This document shows, piece after piece, positions 24,542 through 33,373 of a stretch of 35,284 nt of DNA. Both the position numbers and the translations under genes were made by a program. The stretch lies in assembly GCA_024636835.1 (NCBI GenBank), contig JAGXGH010000129.1:1-35284 (forward strand), given 5' to 3'. Source of the stretch: Verrucomicrobiales bacterium. Lineage in GTDB: Bacteria > Verrucomicrobiota > Verrucomicrobiia > Verrucomicrobiales > SLCJ01. The notes beneath the pieces are model-generated. The model did no database searches and was not told the DNA's origin. It worked only from the letters and a program-made list of their open reading frames with translations. How positions within the stretch are numbered: the first letter of the stretch is position 1; each line of letters begins with the position of its first letter.

Positions 24542-25105
24542 TTCTGCACAACGTGTTGTTCGTATGACCTCACAGTGTGATATCCGTTGAGGCCTTCATG
24601 TTGGATGAGATTAGAAAAACATCAGAAACGCAAGGGTTTTCGCCCTTGTTTCAGGGGATGAGTCTGTCTATCAAGTGCCATTTCGGGGCGCTTGCACAAA
24701 CTGCGTTCCCTTACTGATATCATTGAACGGCGCGGCGCGTATAACCCCGATGAATCGGCGCACGCAACTGACGCTTTTAAGCCTACTCCCACGAGATTGG
24801 CGCGTATATGGCAGCACACACTTGTCGAGGCGGCGAAGAAGCAAAGTCACGAACGCGACATACGCATCCCTCCCGACAAATGAAACGGCCACACTAGCGT
24901 AGCTACTGTACGCGGGTCTTCTAATCCCAGTTCAATCCTGTAAATCCTGTCGAGACGATGAATACCTGCGTTTTCGCCGACGCGGCATGTTTGTGAGAGC
25001 GAAATTGAAAGAACCCCCAATTCCCTGTAAGATAAGGCTGGGGAGTTACTTAGAGTGAATTCCAATGAACTGATTTTCGGTCATATCGACAAACGCGTTT
25101 GATCC
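24542..25105. other. long intergenic stretch before the DUF1549/1553 gene
   Basis: No convincing gene. It holds a hairpin (CAAGGG, loop TTTTCG, CCCTTG near 24632-24650), which may be a terminator. A plus-strand frame from TTG 24692 to 24883 (MHKLRSLTDIIERRGAYNPD..., 63 residues) has a protein-like composition but no ribosome site or known relative. Just left of it is a TGAGG/CCTCA inverted repeat and GTTGTGC near 24545-24595, a possible weak relative of the cassette-like repeats. A promoter is listed separately. Confidence 0.35.
25005..25033 (+). promoter_or_regulatory. candidate sigma-70-type promoter
   Basis: TTGAAA (25005-25010), 17-base spacer, TAAGAT (25028-25033), 72 bases before the ATG of the cytochrome/DUF1549 gene. 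Spacing is ideal and each box is one or two bases from consensus. Confidence 0.45.
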
Positions 25106-27589
25106 ATGCTTGATAATACTACTCGAACCATTCTAGCGATCCACGCAGCCTGCCTTGGATTCGCTTCGTTGGCGAGTGCGTCGGAGCCGGATTACAACCG
25201 GGATGTGCGTCCCATCCTTTCGGAGAATTGTTTCCTCTGTCATGGCCAGGATCCCGAACACAGGGGAGGGGAACTACGACTCGACATCCGCGAAGAAGCG
25301 GTAGCCGAGAGAGATGGTGGCGCGGCGATCGTGCCCGGAGAGCCGACCAAAAGCGCGCTCATCAAGCGCATTCTTTCCAAGGATCCGGATGTGGTCATGC
25401 CACCACCAGAGGCCCACCTTAAAGCACTAAAGCAGGAAGAAATCGATACCCTCACCCAATGGATCGAAAATGGGGCGGAATACCAACCTCATTGGTCTTT
25501 CGTTCCTCCTGTCAAAAAAACGCCACCCGCTGGTGCGGAGAATCCGGTAGACGCTTTTGTTCGAGCACGTTTGGCTGAAGAAGGATTAAAGCCAAGCCCT
25601 CCCGCCGCCCCCGAAGTCCAGCTGCGCAGACTCCATCTCGATCTTACAGGTCTGCCGCCGACCCTCGAGGAGATGAATTCCTATTTGAACGACACTTCGC
25701 CTGATCGCTGGCAGAAACGCATCAGCACATTGATGCAATCGCCGCACTTCGCGGAACGCATGGCGATCCCTTGGTTGGATGTCGCTCGATATTCGGACAC
25801 CCACGGATTTTCCATTGATGACCACCGCGATATGTGGGGATGGCGCGACTGGGTGATCAACGCTTTCATCGCGAACCAGCCCTACGACGAATTCCTCACC
25901 GAGCAACTCGCCGGCGATCTGATTCCTGACGCGACTCCCGACCAAATTGCCGCCACCGGATTCCTTCGCAACAGCATGAACACCCACGAGGGTGGCACTA
26001 TTGCCGAGGAATACCGCGTCGCCTATACAATCGACAAAGTCGATGCGGTAGCCACTTCGATGCTGGGCCTGACAATGAAATGCGCTCAGTGCCACGACCA
26101 CAAGTACGATCCGATTTCCCAAAAGGAATACTTCGAGTTCTTTGCATTCTTCAATGCCTCATCCGAGGGTGGCAAAGGCGCAACCAACGCAAGTTCCAAG
26201 CCGGTGATGGAATACACCTCACCTTTGGGCGATGGCGGAATGTCGGGCGTGAAGGAGAGGATTTCCATGCTCCAATACCTGGCTGCGCACCCTTCATCAG
26301 AAATCATTGCCGCCCGCGAGTCTTGGGAGGCATCAGCCGGTGACTCAGTGCCAGAACTGAAAATCGCCAAGGCAAACCGCTCTCTCGATGATTGGAAAAA
26401 AGTCAACGAGGCCTTCATCAAGGCCGACGGTCCGCTCGCCAAGCACACATCCATTTTGATCAAAACCATCGGTGTGGAAATCGGTGTGCTTGAAAAGGAA
26501 CTCAAGAACGGCAAGACCTCGGTGATGGTCATGGACCACAAGCCGGATCTTCGCAAAACCCATATCCTCATCCGCGGAGCATACGATCAACTCGGCGATG
26601 AAGTCACCACCGGCACACCTGCAGTCCTACCACCGATGGAGAGTTCGGGCGAAGCCACACGTCTCGATCTGGCGCGCTGGGTCACCAGCCCCGATAACCC
26701 GCTGACTGCCCGAGTCGCTGTGAACCGGATGTGGCAGATGGTATTCGGCCGTGGGTTTGTGGAAACCGCCGGTGACTTTGGCAACCAGGGCTCCTGGCCC
26801 ACCCACCCCGAACTGCTCAACTGGCTGGCCGTCGATTTTGTGGAGAAGGACTGGGACATGCGCGAGGTGCTGATGACTATTCTGACCTCCGAAACCTATC
26901 GCCAGTCGGCGGTCGTTACCGCCGACGCGCTCGAAAAGGATCCACGCTGCGAGCTACTCTCCCGTTCGCCCAGAACAAGGCTTCCTGCCGAAATCATTCG
27001 CGACCAAGCGCTCGCCGTGAGTGGATTGCTCAACAAAAAACTTGGTGGCCCCGGGGTCTACCCTCCTCAGCCGGACCTATGGAGCGAAATCAGCCACTTC
27101 GGTTACCAGAAACCATTCACAGCTCAGATCTTCTTGCCAGGCAGTGGTGAGTCCACCCGCCGCCGCAGTATCTACACCTTCTGGAAGCGCACCTCACCAC
27201 CGCCATCGATGGTGCTCTTCGACGCACCCACCCGCGAGGTTTGTTCCGCCGTGCGTGGCAGCACCAACACACCATTGCAGGCACTTGTTGTGATGAACGA
27301 CCCGCAATACGTCGAGGCAGCCGTGGCTTTCGGGCAACGCATGATCGCTGAAGGTGGCGACACCCCGGAGAGCCGTTTGGAATTTGGATTCCGCATCGCG
27401 ACTGGTCGCATCCCGACCCCGGAAGAAAAGCAGCTGCTTTCAAAATCTCTGGATAGGCACCTCACTCGCTACACAAGCGAGCCTTCCGCCGCATCACAAT
27501 TCGTCGGCCAGGAAGATCCTGAACTCGCCGCGTATGCGATGGTCGGAACGACAATCCTTAACTTTGACGAACTCATCAGCCGCCCATGA
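25106..27589 (+). CDS. planctomycete-type cytochrome / DUF1549 / DUF1553 secreted protein
   Basis: 827 residues. A signal peptide (about 1-26) is followed by the PSCyt1 haem-binding domain with C42-x-x-C45-H46 (NCFLCHG) and the usual MPP near [10 protein letters not shown]. The DUF1549 (PSCyt2) domain lies at about 145-350 and carries the family marker [12 protein letters not shown] (Cys326, Cys329, His330). The DUF1553 (PSD1) domain is C-terminal, with [22 protein letters not shown] and the [18 protein letters not shown] block. These proteins occur in large numbers in Verrucomicrobia and Planctomycetes, always with a DUF1501 partner, and are thought to work in periplasmic breakdown of complex glycans; the exact reaction is unknown. 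It overlaps the next gene by ATGA. Confidence 0.95.
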   Translation: MLDNTTRTILAIHAACLGFASLASASEPDYNRDVRPILSENCFLCHGQDPEHRGGELRLDIREEAVAERDGGAAIVPGEPTKSALIKRILSKDPDVVMPPPEAHLKALKQEEIDTLTQWIENGAEYQPHWSFVPPVKKTPPAGAENPVDAFVRARLAEEGLKPSPPAAPEVQLRRLHLDLTGLPPTLEEMNSYLNDTSPDRWQKRISTLMQSPHFAERMAIPWLDVARYSDTHGFSIDDHRDMWGWRDWVINAFIANQPYDEFLTEQLAGDLIPDATPDQIAATGFLRNSMNTHEGGTIAEEYRVAYTIDKVDAVATSMLGLTMKCAQCHDHKYDPISQKEYFEFFAFFNASSEGGKGATNASSKPVMEYTSPLGDGGMSGVKERISMLQYLAAHPSSEIIAARESWEASAGDSVPELKIAKANRSLDDWKKVNEAFIKADGPLAKHTSILIKTIGVEIGVLEKELKNGKTSVMVMDHKPDLRKTHILIRGAYDQLGDEVTTGTPAVLPPMESSGEATRLDLARWVTSPDNPLTARVAVNRMWQMVFGRGFVETAGDFGNQGSWPTHPELLNWLAVDFVEKDWDMREVLMTILTSETYRQSAVVTADALEKDPRCELLSRSPRTRLPAEIIRDQALAVSGLLNKKLGGPGVYPPQPDLWSEISHFGYQKPFTAQIFLPGSGESTRRRSIYTFWKRTSPPPSMVLFDAPTREVCSAVRGSTNTPLQALVVMNDPQYVEAAVAFGQRMIAEGGDTPESRLEFGFRIATGRIPTPEEKQLLSKSLDRHLTRYTSEPSAASQFVGQEDPELAAYAMVGTTILNFDELISRP

Positions 27590-29028
27590 ACCCCTTCGAA
27601 AATCCCATCAATTCGATGTCCCGGAGAAGTTTCCTCGGCATGACTGGTCTCGGTCTCGGGGCAATGGCCGCTCAAAAATTGCTCGCCGCTGATCTGAATA
27701 TCCAAAAATCGGCCTCACTCCCAAACATCGGCCCTCATTTCGCACCGAAAGCAAAGCGAGTGATCTATCTGTTCCAATCCGGCGGCCCCTCGCACATCGA
27801 TCTTTTCGACCACAAACCCGAACTTGAAAAAGTCCACGGCAATGATCTTCCAGATTCTATCCGCCAAGGTCAACGCCTGACGGGCATGACCTCCGGCCAA
27901 AAGAATTTCCCCGTTTGCAAGAGCCTCGGAAAATTCGCCCAACATGGCGAGAGTGGGCAATGGATCAGCGATTACCTGCCATACACCTCCAAAGTCGCCG
28001 ATAAAATCGCCGTCATCCGTTCGATGTATACAGAAGCGATCAACCACGATCCGGGCATCACATTCATCAACACCGGCTCACAATTTCCCGGCCTACCAAG
28101 CATGGGGTCATGGGTCTCCTACGGGCTCGGCAGTATGAACGAAAACCTTCCCTCCTATGTCGTGCTGACCTCACAGGGCACCGGCAAGGACCCAGGCCAA
28201 CCGATCTTCTCTCGCCTCTGGGGGAGTGGCTTCCTGCCATCAAACCATCAAGGCGTCCAGTTCCGCAGCGGGAAGGACCCCGTTCTCTTTCTCAACGATC
28301 CCGCAGGCGTATCGCGCAACGATCGCAGAGCAATGCTCGACGATCTCGCCCAGTTCAACAGCATGCGCCATCAGGAAATCGGCGATCCTGAAATCCAGAC
28401 CCGCATCAGCCAATACGAAATGGCATTCAGGATGCAGACCTCCGCTCCCGAGCTTGCCGATCTTTCCGACGAACCGGATTCCGTATTCGAGCTCTACAGC
28501 GAGGACGCGCGCCAACCCGGAACCTATGCCTACAACTGCCTACTCGCCCGTCGCATGGCAGAGCGAGGCGTGCGCTTCACTCAGCTCTTCCACCGCGGCT
28601 GGGATCAGCATCTCGAACTACCGAAACATCTCGCGGCGCAATGCATGGACACCGATCAAGCCTCCGCTGCCTTGGTCACAGATCTCGCGCAGCGTGGATT
28701 GTTGGATGACACACTGGTCATCTGGGGCGGCGAGTTTGGTCGCACCGTTTACAGCCAAGGAAAACTCGGCACAGGTCGAGATCACCACGGTCGCTGCTTT
28801 AGTATGTGGGTCGCAGGCGGAGGAACCAAAGCAGGAACCAGCTACGGGCTCACCGACGACTATTCCTACAACATTGTCGAAAACCCCGTCCACATCCGCG
28901 ACCTGAACGCGACGATTTTACACTGCCTAGGCATGGACCACGACAAGTTCACCTTCCGCTTCCAAGGCCTCAACCAAAAACCAACCGGCGTTCTACCGGC
29001 GAAGGTGGTGAAAGGGATTCTTACTTAG
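27586..29028 (+). CDS. Tat-exported DUF1501 (sulfatase-fold) protein
   Basis: 480 residues. Twin-arginine signal [19 protein letters not shown] (Arg13, Arg14) predicts folded export. The body matches DUF1501: [65 protein letters not shown] and [19 protein letters not shown], the last three carrying metal-binding residues of an alkaline-phosphatase-like fold. Partner of the preceding cytochrome/DUF1549/DUF1553 gene, with a 4-base overlap implying coupling. The pair probably acts together outside the cytoplasm. Its stop overlaps the converging toxin gene by four bases. Confidence 0.95.
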   Translation: MNPFENPINSMSRRSFLGMTGLGLGAMAAQKLLAADLNIQKSASLPNIGPHFAPKAKRVIYLFQSGGPSHIDLFDHKPELEKVHGNDLPDSIRQGQRLTGMTSGQKNFPVCKSLGKFAQHGESGQWISDYLPYTSKVADKIAVIRSMYTEAINHDPGITFINTGSQFPGLPSMGSWVSYGLGSMNENLPSYVVLTSQGTGKDPGQPIFSRLWGSGFLPSNHQGVQFRSGKDPVLFLNDPAGVSRNDRRAMLDDLAQFNSMRHQEIGDPEIQTRISQYEMAFRMQTSAPELADLSDEPDSVFELYSEDARQPGTYAYNCLLARRMAERGVRFTQLFHRGWDQHLELPKHLAAQCMDTDQASAALVTDLAQRGLLDDTLVIWGGEFGRTVYSQGKLGTGRDHHGRCFSMWVAGGGTKAGTSYGLTDDYSYNIVENPVHIRDLNATILHCLGMDHDKFTFRFQGLNQKPTGVLPAKVVKGILT

Positions 29029-29288
29029 AAGAGATCCGAGTGCGTGCCAGTCCGACCAAGAGTCAGCTCGTCGGACGTGATCTTGTAGATCAAAAGCCAA
29101 TCCGGTTCGATATGGCAATCTCTCCATCCCTTCCAATCACCAGTCAAAGCATGATCTCTCAAGCTATCAGGCATTTCATTGCCTGAGATCAGCAAATCGA
29201 CCACTTCTAGTAATTTCTCCACATCTTTGTCCCGCTTGCGCTGGCGTTTAACGTCCTTCTTGAATTGTGTCGTCTGAGTGATCTTCAT
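29025..29288 (-). CDS. yafQ: toxin of a YafQ/DinJ-type toxin-antitoxin pair
   Basis: 87 residues from ATG 29288; the in-frame GTG 29294 is less likely because ATG forms the ATGA overlap with the antitoxin stop. RelE-superfamily mRNA endoribonuclease of the YafQ branch: [17 protein letters not shown] at the start, then [24 protein letters not shown] and the ending RTGTHSDLF. The His in CHIEPDW, the Asp in EPDW and the late His-x-Asp-x-Phe match the catalytic set known for YafQ. It cleaves messages on the ribosome unless bound by the antitoxin. Convergent with the DUF1501 gene, four bases overlapping. Confidence 0.93.
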   Translation of the reverse strand: MKITQTTQFKKDVKRQRKRDKDVEKLLEVVDLLISGNEMPDSLRDHALTGDWKGWRDCHIEPDWLLIYKITSDELTLGRTGTHSDLF

Positions 29289-29542
29289 TTCCACGAAGCA
29301 CGCAACTCATCAACAGAAGCAACGGATTCCACATTCTCCCCACGGTCCGCTTGCCTGAGAGTCTCTGCGGTGAGTTCATTTGGCACCTTCAATTCCAAGG
29401 GGAATTCACCTCGAAGCGCAATTTGCTTGTAGAGTAGGCGGATTGCCTCTGTGGGAGTCAGACCTAGTGCACCAAGCACACGCTCTGTGGCAGCCTTCGT
29501 CTCAGGATCAATTCTCGCGTGAATTACTGTGGTTTGCGCCAT
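29285..29542 (-). CDS. dinJ: antitoxin, RelB/DinJ family
   Basis: 85 residues. The N-terminal part VIHARIDPETKAATERVLGALGLTPTEAIRLLYKQ, seen here as IHARIDPETK and LGLTPTEAIRLLY, is the ribbon-helix-helix of RelB/DinJ. The C-terminal half (ELTAETLRQADRGENV) wraps the toxin. It neutralises YafQ and represses its own operon. The stop overlaps the toxin ATG by four bases. An inverted repeat just upstream of its start is a plausible autoregulatory operator. Toxin-antitoxin pairs are typical cargo of accessory regions. Confidence 0.92.
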   Translation of the reverse strand: MAQTTVIHARIDPETKAATERVLGALGLTPTEAIRLLYKQIALRGEFPLELKVPNELTAETLRQADRGENVESVASVDELRASWK

Positions 29543-29550
29543 GCCCGAAA

Positions 29551-29568
29551 TGTATCACAAATGAGACA
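29551..29568. promoter_or_regulatory. inverted repeat upstream of the antitoxin, likely operator
   Basis: TGTATCA, spacer CAAA, TGAGACA: 7-bp arms with one mismatch, 8 bases before the antitoxin ATG. The position is as expected for binding of the DinJ/YafQ complex. Confidence 0.45.
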
Positions 29569-29645
29569 CGTCGCAAGCTTCATTCCCCTGGCAACATCTG
29601 GTTCGGTATTTGCCGACATCCTCTTCTAGTACCAGATGCGCATAG

Positions 29646-29733
29646 AAACATGACTTTTCTCCGCGCACAAGTCGTTCTTATTCAACCCAGCCCACATCCA
29701 ATCGCGTCAGATCAATACCACGATTTGGTATCA
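29646..29733 (+). repeat. degenerate copy of the nadC-birA intergenic leader segment
   Basis: ATGAC..TTCTCCGCGCACAAGT is shared with 18136-18157, and the likeness continues through CAATCGCGT to TTTGGTAT at the birA start (about 78% over the first 46 bases, then gapped). In frame it reads MTFLRAQVVLIQPSP, against MTILRAQVALHQSSP near birA. It runs into the 3' end of the gene at 29731. A hairpin (CATCTGGT 29595-29602 with ACCAGATG 29631-29638) sits just before it. Confidence 0.6.
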
Positions 29734-30318
29734 CTTCCCCGTCTCATCATTGGCCTCTTTGCCATCTGCTTCATTCTTCGGCTTCGTGGACGAGACGTAT
29801 ATCTTGCAGATATCTTCACCAAGCAAGTTATTGACCATGTCAGTTACCTGCACGTAGACATCTGCTTTATTTACTTGGAACACAAGGAATTGATTATTTT
29901 TGAGTGAGGTGCGCTCTACCAAATGATGCCCATTGACATCAATCACCTCCAAAAACACCTGCCCGCCCGTGATATCGCCAAGTTGAACAAAGATCGTGTC
30001 GTTTGATCCAGGAATCTTTCGCCTCTCTCGCTGAGTCATCGGCATGGAAATTCCCGCTTCCGGAACGATCAAAGAAACCGCTTTGTCTGAAGTTTCAGCG
30101 ATCTCCGGCACACGACTAACAGGGCTATCGACTCTGTGCCAATCGCGCTGACTCGTCTTCGACCACAATGCACCGCTTGCTGTATCGAGAAAATAAAGCC
30201 CATCGCCGGAAAATATAATGCTGTATCGACCTACTGAGGAGCCTTCCTTAACAGCTTGCGTGAATGCGATACCCGTAAAGAACACAAACGCAGCCAGTGA
30301 CAATGTAAATATCTTCAT
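29731..30318 (-). CDS. secreted protein of unknown function
   Basis: 195 residues with signal peptide MKIFTLSLAAFVFFTGIAFTQ. The mature protein starts VKEGSSVGRYSIIFSGDGLYFLDTASG and is beta-rich (IFVQLGDITGGQVFLEVIDVNG, QFLVFQVNKADVYVQVTD), with a Lys/Glu-rich end. It looks like a small beta-propeller blade pair or beta sandwich; no family recognised. It is upstream of the toxin-antitoxin pair on the same strand, separated by 188 bases that hold the repeat copy and the operator. Confidence 0.72.
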   Translation of the reverse strand: MKIFTLSLAAFVFFTGIAFTQAVKEGSSVGRYSIIFSGDGLYFLDTASGALWSKTSQRDWHRVDSPVSRVPEIAETSDKAVSLIVPEAGISMPMTQRERRKIPGSNDTIFVQLGDITGGQVFLEVIDVNGHHLVERTSLKNNQFLVFQVNKADVYVQVTDMVNNLLGEDICKIYVSSTKPKNEADGKEANDETGK

Positions 30319-30434
30319 AGTGAATGATTCTACCCCACCACGATGATAGAAATTTCGTCCTAAGGGAATCCAAAAAACTCATTTTGCATGTAGACTCGTT
30401 AGCAGGAGGTCAGACTACTGTGAGGCATTTTATC

Positions 30435-31112
30435 TCACTCCCCTTCCAGAGCAGTGGAAATTGCGTCGGCGACCCGCTTCGCAAGCGCCTTGTATCCGTC
30501 CGCTTTGTAATGCACATCACCCGGCTTCACGAAATACTCGGAAGGCAAGCTCTTGGAGAGCGTGTATAGATCATTGATGACGACACCGTGCTGCTTCATG
30601 ATTTTGGTGGCCACCTCATTGTATTTCTCGTCGTCGCCAACAAAGCGCCCCGCTTCGTTCTCTGGAACTACGGTAGTGTGTGCCCAGATCAGCTTCGCCT
30701 TCGTTTTCTCTAACCGTGTGACGAGTTCATCAAGGTTCTTTTCATACTGCTCCAAGGTGGTGGTTACTGTGCCCTTGATCTTGTCCCTATTGCCTTGGTT
30801 CTTCGAGTCCGGGTGGCGATAGCACAGATCCCAGAGACCCCAGTTGAAATGAATAACATCCCACTGCGTGTCTCCGATCCACTCATCCAACTTGTCCAAT
30901 CCAGTGCCGGTGTGTTGAGCGTTACCCTTGTTGTGCGTCACCACAGCCTTCCCTTTTAAAGCCTTAACCACGAACGGGGTATATCCGATAGATATAGAGT
31001 CGCCGATGATCAGGACCTTGGGCAATTCAGCCTTCGGCGGCGCCTCCTCTGCATAAAGCAGCGGCATGGAGATGGTCATTAGTAACAGTGTTGTGATGAG
31101 TAATTGTTTCAT
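30435..31112 (-). CDS. secreted SGNH-hydrolase (GDSL-like esterase)
   Basis: 225 residues from ATG 31112, chosen because it starts a clean signal peptide (MKQLLITTLLLMTISMPLLYA); ATG 31127 is an alternative. The SGNH fold is shown by block I VLIIGDSISIGYTP with nucleophile Ser39, an Asn in FNWGLWDL (block III region), and block V with Asp199 and His201 in PGDVHYKADGY. Members remove acyl groups from carbohydrates or lipids. Its close relatives in Verrucomicrobia are encoded near polysaccharide-degrading genes. The 5' end overlaps the preceding lipoprotein gene by 86 bases, which is unusual. Confidence 0.9.
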   Translation of the reverse strand: MKQLLITTLLLMTISMPLLYAEEAPPKAELPKVLIIGDSISIGYTPFVVKALKGKAVVTHNKGNAQHTGTGLDKLDEWIGDTQWDVIHFNWGLWDLCYRHPDSKNQGNRDKIKGTVTTTLEQYEKNLDELVTRLEKTKAKLIWAHTTVVPENEAGRFVGDDEKYNEVATKIMKQHGVVINDLYTLSKSLPSEYFVKPGDVHYKADGYKALAKRVADAISTALEGE

Positions 31113-31407
31113 GCTTAATCCACGCAAGGCGCTCCTCGGGTCTCTCAGATTTATCGTTGTTCCAGACGGTAGTCCAGATCGTAAAGCCGGGCTGCCAAAT
31201 AACGAGATCGTCGTCCTCCATTCGACGATTGAACTTGGACGGAAGACTCACTGACCACTCCTTGGTCATCTGATAAAGATCTTCAACAACGGGGAAATCT
31301 GGATGGAGTTGCACGGCTTCGTCGGTTCGTTGTTGTTGCAGCTTATCTTCAGTGCAACCGATGAGCGCAACGAGAAGCAGGAGGGTAAGTGCGCGCATCA
31401 ATTTCAT
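31027..31407 (-). CDS. putative lipoprotein whose 3' end runs into the next gene
   Basis: 126 residues. Lipoprotein signal MRALTLLLLVALIGC with lipobox LIGC. The middle part (HPDFPVVEDLYQMTKEWSVSLPSKFN ... DDLVIWQPGFTIWTTVWNND ... EERLAWIKHE) looks like a normal small protein. The last 29 residues (TITHHNTVTNDHL, then AAALCRGGAAEG) are read out of frame through the signal-peptide code of the SGNH hydrolase. That tail is unlikely to be native, so the original 3' end was probably lost. The gene begins right after the hairpin repeat A. Function unknown. Confidence 0.6.
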   Translation of the reverse strand: MKLMRALTLLLLVALIGCTEDKLQQQRTDEAVQLHPDFPVVEDLYQMTKEWSVSLPSKFNRRMEDDDLVIWQPGFTIWTTVWNNDKSERPEERLAWIKHETITHHNTVTNDHLHAAALCRGGAAEG

Positions 31408-31513
31408 AGCAACGTCAAAGCGATGTCACTGCCTGCCGACAGCGAGCTCCGACTTCTGGGTTGAGGCTGAGATGTTCATTAGACTTTCGACTCGGGGCGG
31501 GCAGGCAGTTGAT
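31405..31513 (-). repeat. conserved long-hairpin repeat, copy A
   Basis: On the minus strand it begins ATCAACTGCCTGCC and ends GGCAGGCAGTG...TTTGACGTTGCTATG. Perfect 10-bp arms (31428-31437 with 31500-31509), extended by TC/GA past a single bulged base, enclose a 62-base loop with TCTAATGAACATCTC and GGAGCTCGC. Sixteen bases separate the inner arm's end from GTTGCT, exactly as in copy B. It starts 22 bases after the stop of the gene at 31534-32067 and ends at the next ATG. Confidence 0.7.
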
Positions 31514-31533
31514 CATCCGCGTCTTGTTCTCTT

Positions 31534-32067
31534 CTATTTCTTCGTGGCAAGCGGCTTGGCTACCCAAGCAACGACGAGCCCATCGTCAAATACATGCGTC
31601 CCAATACTACCAAGTCCTACGAAGTTATCCTTAGATGGTGTGACTCCGTCACGGTGACCTACTTCAGCATGAACACTAACCACTCCCTCCACGGGCTTAA
31701 GGAGAACCTCGAGGGACTTGAGCTTCTTGCCCCAAGGGAGAGGTTGTGAACAAGCTAACTTCTGCCCTTCCACCATCGACACCTCTTGCTTCGACGTCAT
31801 CAAAAGTTGAAATCCCATTTTTTTAAGCTCATCAGAATCGACTGCGGCAGGGGCGGAATACGGGTTGTATACTGACAACGTAAACGCCTTCACTGCGACC
31901 AATTCTGCAGCACTAGGCATTCGTCCAATTTCGCCAAACTTGAATGCTGAAACCGAAAATACGTGCACTTCGGCCTGTCTTGAGATTTCTGTATTCGTCA
32001 GAGTTTCTTCATCTAAACCGTAAAGATGAACTACAGAGGAAATTAACAATAGAAGTGCGATTTTCAT
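31534..32067 (-). CDS. secreted protein of unknown function
   Basis: 177 residues from ATG 32067, preceded by CTAGAAAA and followed by a signal peptide (MKIALLLLISSVVHLYG). Frames extending further upstream to 32214 lack a signal and are composition-poor. The mature sequence (AEVHVFSVSAFKFGEIGRMPSAAE, GFQLLMTSKQEVSMVEGQ, LEVLLKPVEGVVSVHAEVG, DGLVVAWVAKP) looks like a beta sandwich. No family recognised. It is the first gene of the minus-strand run and precedes repeat A. Confidence 0.72.
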   Translation of the reverse strand: MKIALLLLISSVVHLYGLDEETLTNTEISRQAEVHVFSVSAFKFGEIGRMPSAAELVAVKAFTLSVYNPYSAPAAVDSDELKKMGFQLLMTSKQEVSMVEGQKLACSQPLPWGKKLKSLEVLLKPVEGVVSVHAEVGHRDGVTPSKDNFVGLGSIGTHVFDDGLVVAWVAKPLATKK

Positions 32068-32273
32068 TTTTCTAGAGAACAGTTCCGTTAACCGAGGGGT
32101 CCGGTTTTGCAGGTAAAACTCGGGGGGGCCGGATAACTTGTTTTTAAATTTTGTTTTGTGGGTAGCAGAATGGGGCTCCCCTGTTTCCTGAATCATGGTG
32201 AAAGCGCGGGACAATCCAAGACCAAAATCGCGGCTGAAGTAAAAGACGATCCAAGGAGCAACCGCATAGACGA

Positions 32274-32672
32274 ATGGTTGCAGGAAACGGTGAACTAGCC
32301 CATTATCGAGCCATGGTCACCGAGCAAAAACGTCAGGCACTTCGTTTGCGGATGATGGAGCTCGAAATCCGCGACGCCGATCTTACCGAGAAATTCATCC
32401 GTGGCACCGGCAGCGGCGGACAAAAGATTAACAAAACCTCGTCCTGCGTCTATCTCAAACACGAGCCATCCGGCATCGAAGTGAAGTGCCAGCGCGAGCG
32501 CTCACGCGAGATCAACCGCTTCCTCGCACGGCGTGAACTTTGCGACCTCTACGAGCACAAGGTTCTTGGTCGCCCGCTTCTTCGACGACTGACCAAAGAG
32601 GATAAAATCCGCAAGCGAAAGCAGCGTAAGGCACGGCGCCAGCGTGCCGAGGATAGGGACTCAAACGCTTAA
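32274..32672 (+). CDS. release-factor-like ribosome rescue protein (RF-1 domain only)
   Basis: 132 residues from ATG 32274; an alternative ATG at 32313 gives 119 residues. It has only the peptidyl-tRNA hydrolysis domain of class I release factors: FIRGTGSGGQKINKTSSCV carries the GGQ motif, followed by LKHEPSGIEVKC, REINRFLARRELCDLY and a very basic tail (DKIRKRKQRKARRQRA) that would enter the mRNA channel. This layout matches the ArfB/C12orf65 (MTRFR)-like group, which frees stalled ribosomes without a stop codon. A broken second copy lies at 34647-35050. A start at 32274 is favoured because the second copy keeps that ATG but not the inner one. Confidence 0.88.
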   Translation: MVAGNGELAHYRAMVTEQKRQALRLRMMELEIRDADLTEKFIRGTGSGGQKINKTSSCVYLKHEPSGIEVKCQRERSREINRFLARRELCDLYEHKVLGRPLLRRLTKEDKIRKRKQRKARRQRAEDRDSNA

Positions 32673-32674
32673 TG

Positions 32675-32727
32675 ACTGACACATAGCATGCTGCGCCCAC
32701 CGATAATTGGCCACATCTTCGCCACTC
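32675..32727 (+). repeat. direct repeat, left copy, between the rescue factor and methyltransferase
   Basis: TAGCATGCTGCGCCCACCG, then ATAAT, CCAC, CTTC, CCACTC. It matches 33369-33421 at about 34 of 44 positions. Each copy starts right at the stop codon of the gene to its left. Confidence 0.65.
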
Positions 32728-32773
32728 ATTGTTACTCGATCGCCGGGCACATCGTTTTATCTTCAATAACACC

Positions 32774-33373
32774 ATGATCCAAAAGCTTCCATTTTCACAC
32801 CGTGGAATCGAAGGTGACATTCAACGTCTTGAAGCCCTGTTGAAGTCCGTTTTCTCCGCCGCGCAACTCGAACTCACAGGCAAAATCTCTGTTCTCAATC
32901 TTGCTTGCGGTCGCGCGGATGAAACCGGTGCACTGGCCGCCGCCCTCGCTCCCGCTAAAATCGGCTTTTACCTGGGAGTCGACCTGCGCGCGGATACCAT
33001 CGCCGAAGCTCGCGAACGATGGCACTTGCCCGATGGTGAGATTGAGTTTCGCGAAGGAAATGCCGCACGGATCGGAAGAATCGAGAGCATACCAGAATTC
33101 GATCTCGTCTTCATTCGACACCAAAACTACTGGCACGAACCACTGGTCTGGGAAGGCATCCTCTTGGAGGCACTCGCTGCACTCAAAAGTTCAGGCTATC
33201 TCGTCTGCACTTCCTACTTCGATGTGGAACACGAATTCCTCGTCGCCAGCCTGCGAGAAAAGGGAGCCAATGTATTGGCCAACCTTCGACATCCTCAGTC
33301 CCGCCCCCTCCCCGATGAAAAGGGCAAAAGCGTCGACCGATATATCGCGGTATTCAGTGCCATTCATGCCTGA
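32774..33373 (+). CDS. class I SAM-dependent methyltransferase-like protein
   Basis: 199 residues from ATG 32774; an upstream in-frame start at 32729 lies in the repeat. The Rossmann-type motif I is VLNLACGRADETG (about 40-52), with the acidic residue after strand 2 in GVDLRADTI, EFREGNA at motif III, FDLVFIRHQNYW at the motif IV position and ALKSSGYLVCTSYFD at motif V. It probably transfers methyl groups from S-adenosylmethionine; the substrate is unknown. The close packing with the rescue-factor gene and direct repeats on both sides suggest it moved or was duplicated as a unit. Confidence 0.82.
   Translation: MIQKLPFSHRGIEGDIQRLEALLKSVFSAAQLELTGKISVLNLACGRADETGALAAALAPAKIGFYLGVDLRADTIAEARERWHLPDGEIEFREGNAARIGRIESIPEFDLVFIRHQNYWHEPLVWEGILLEALAALKSSGYLVCTSYFDVEHEFLVASLREKGANVLANLRHPQSRPLPDEKGKSVDRYIAVFSAIHA

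Noticed and set aside
24692..24883. 63-codon plus-strand frame from TTG
   Set aside because: Protein-like composition, but no ribosome site, a weak start codon and no relative I know. Not enough to call a gene.
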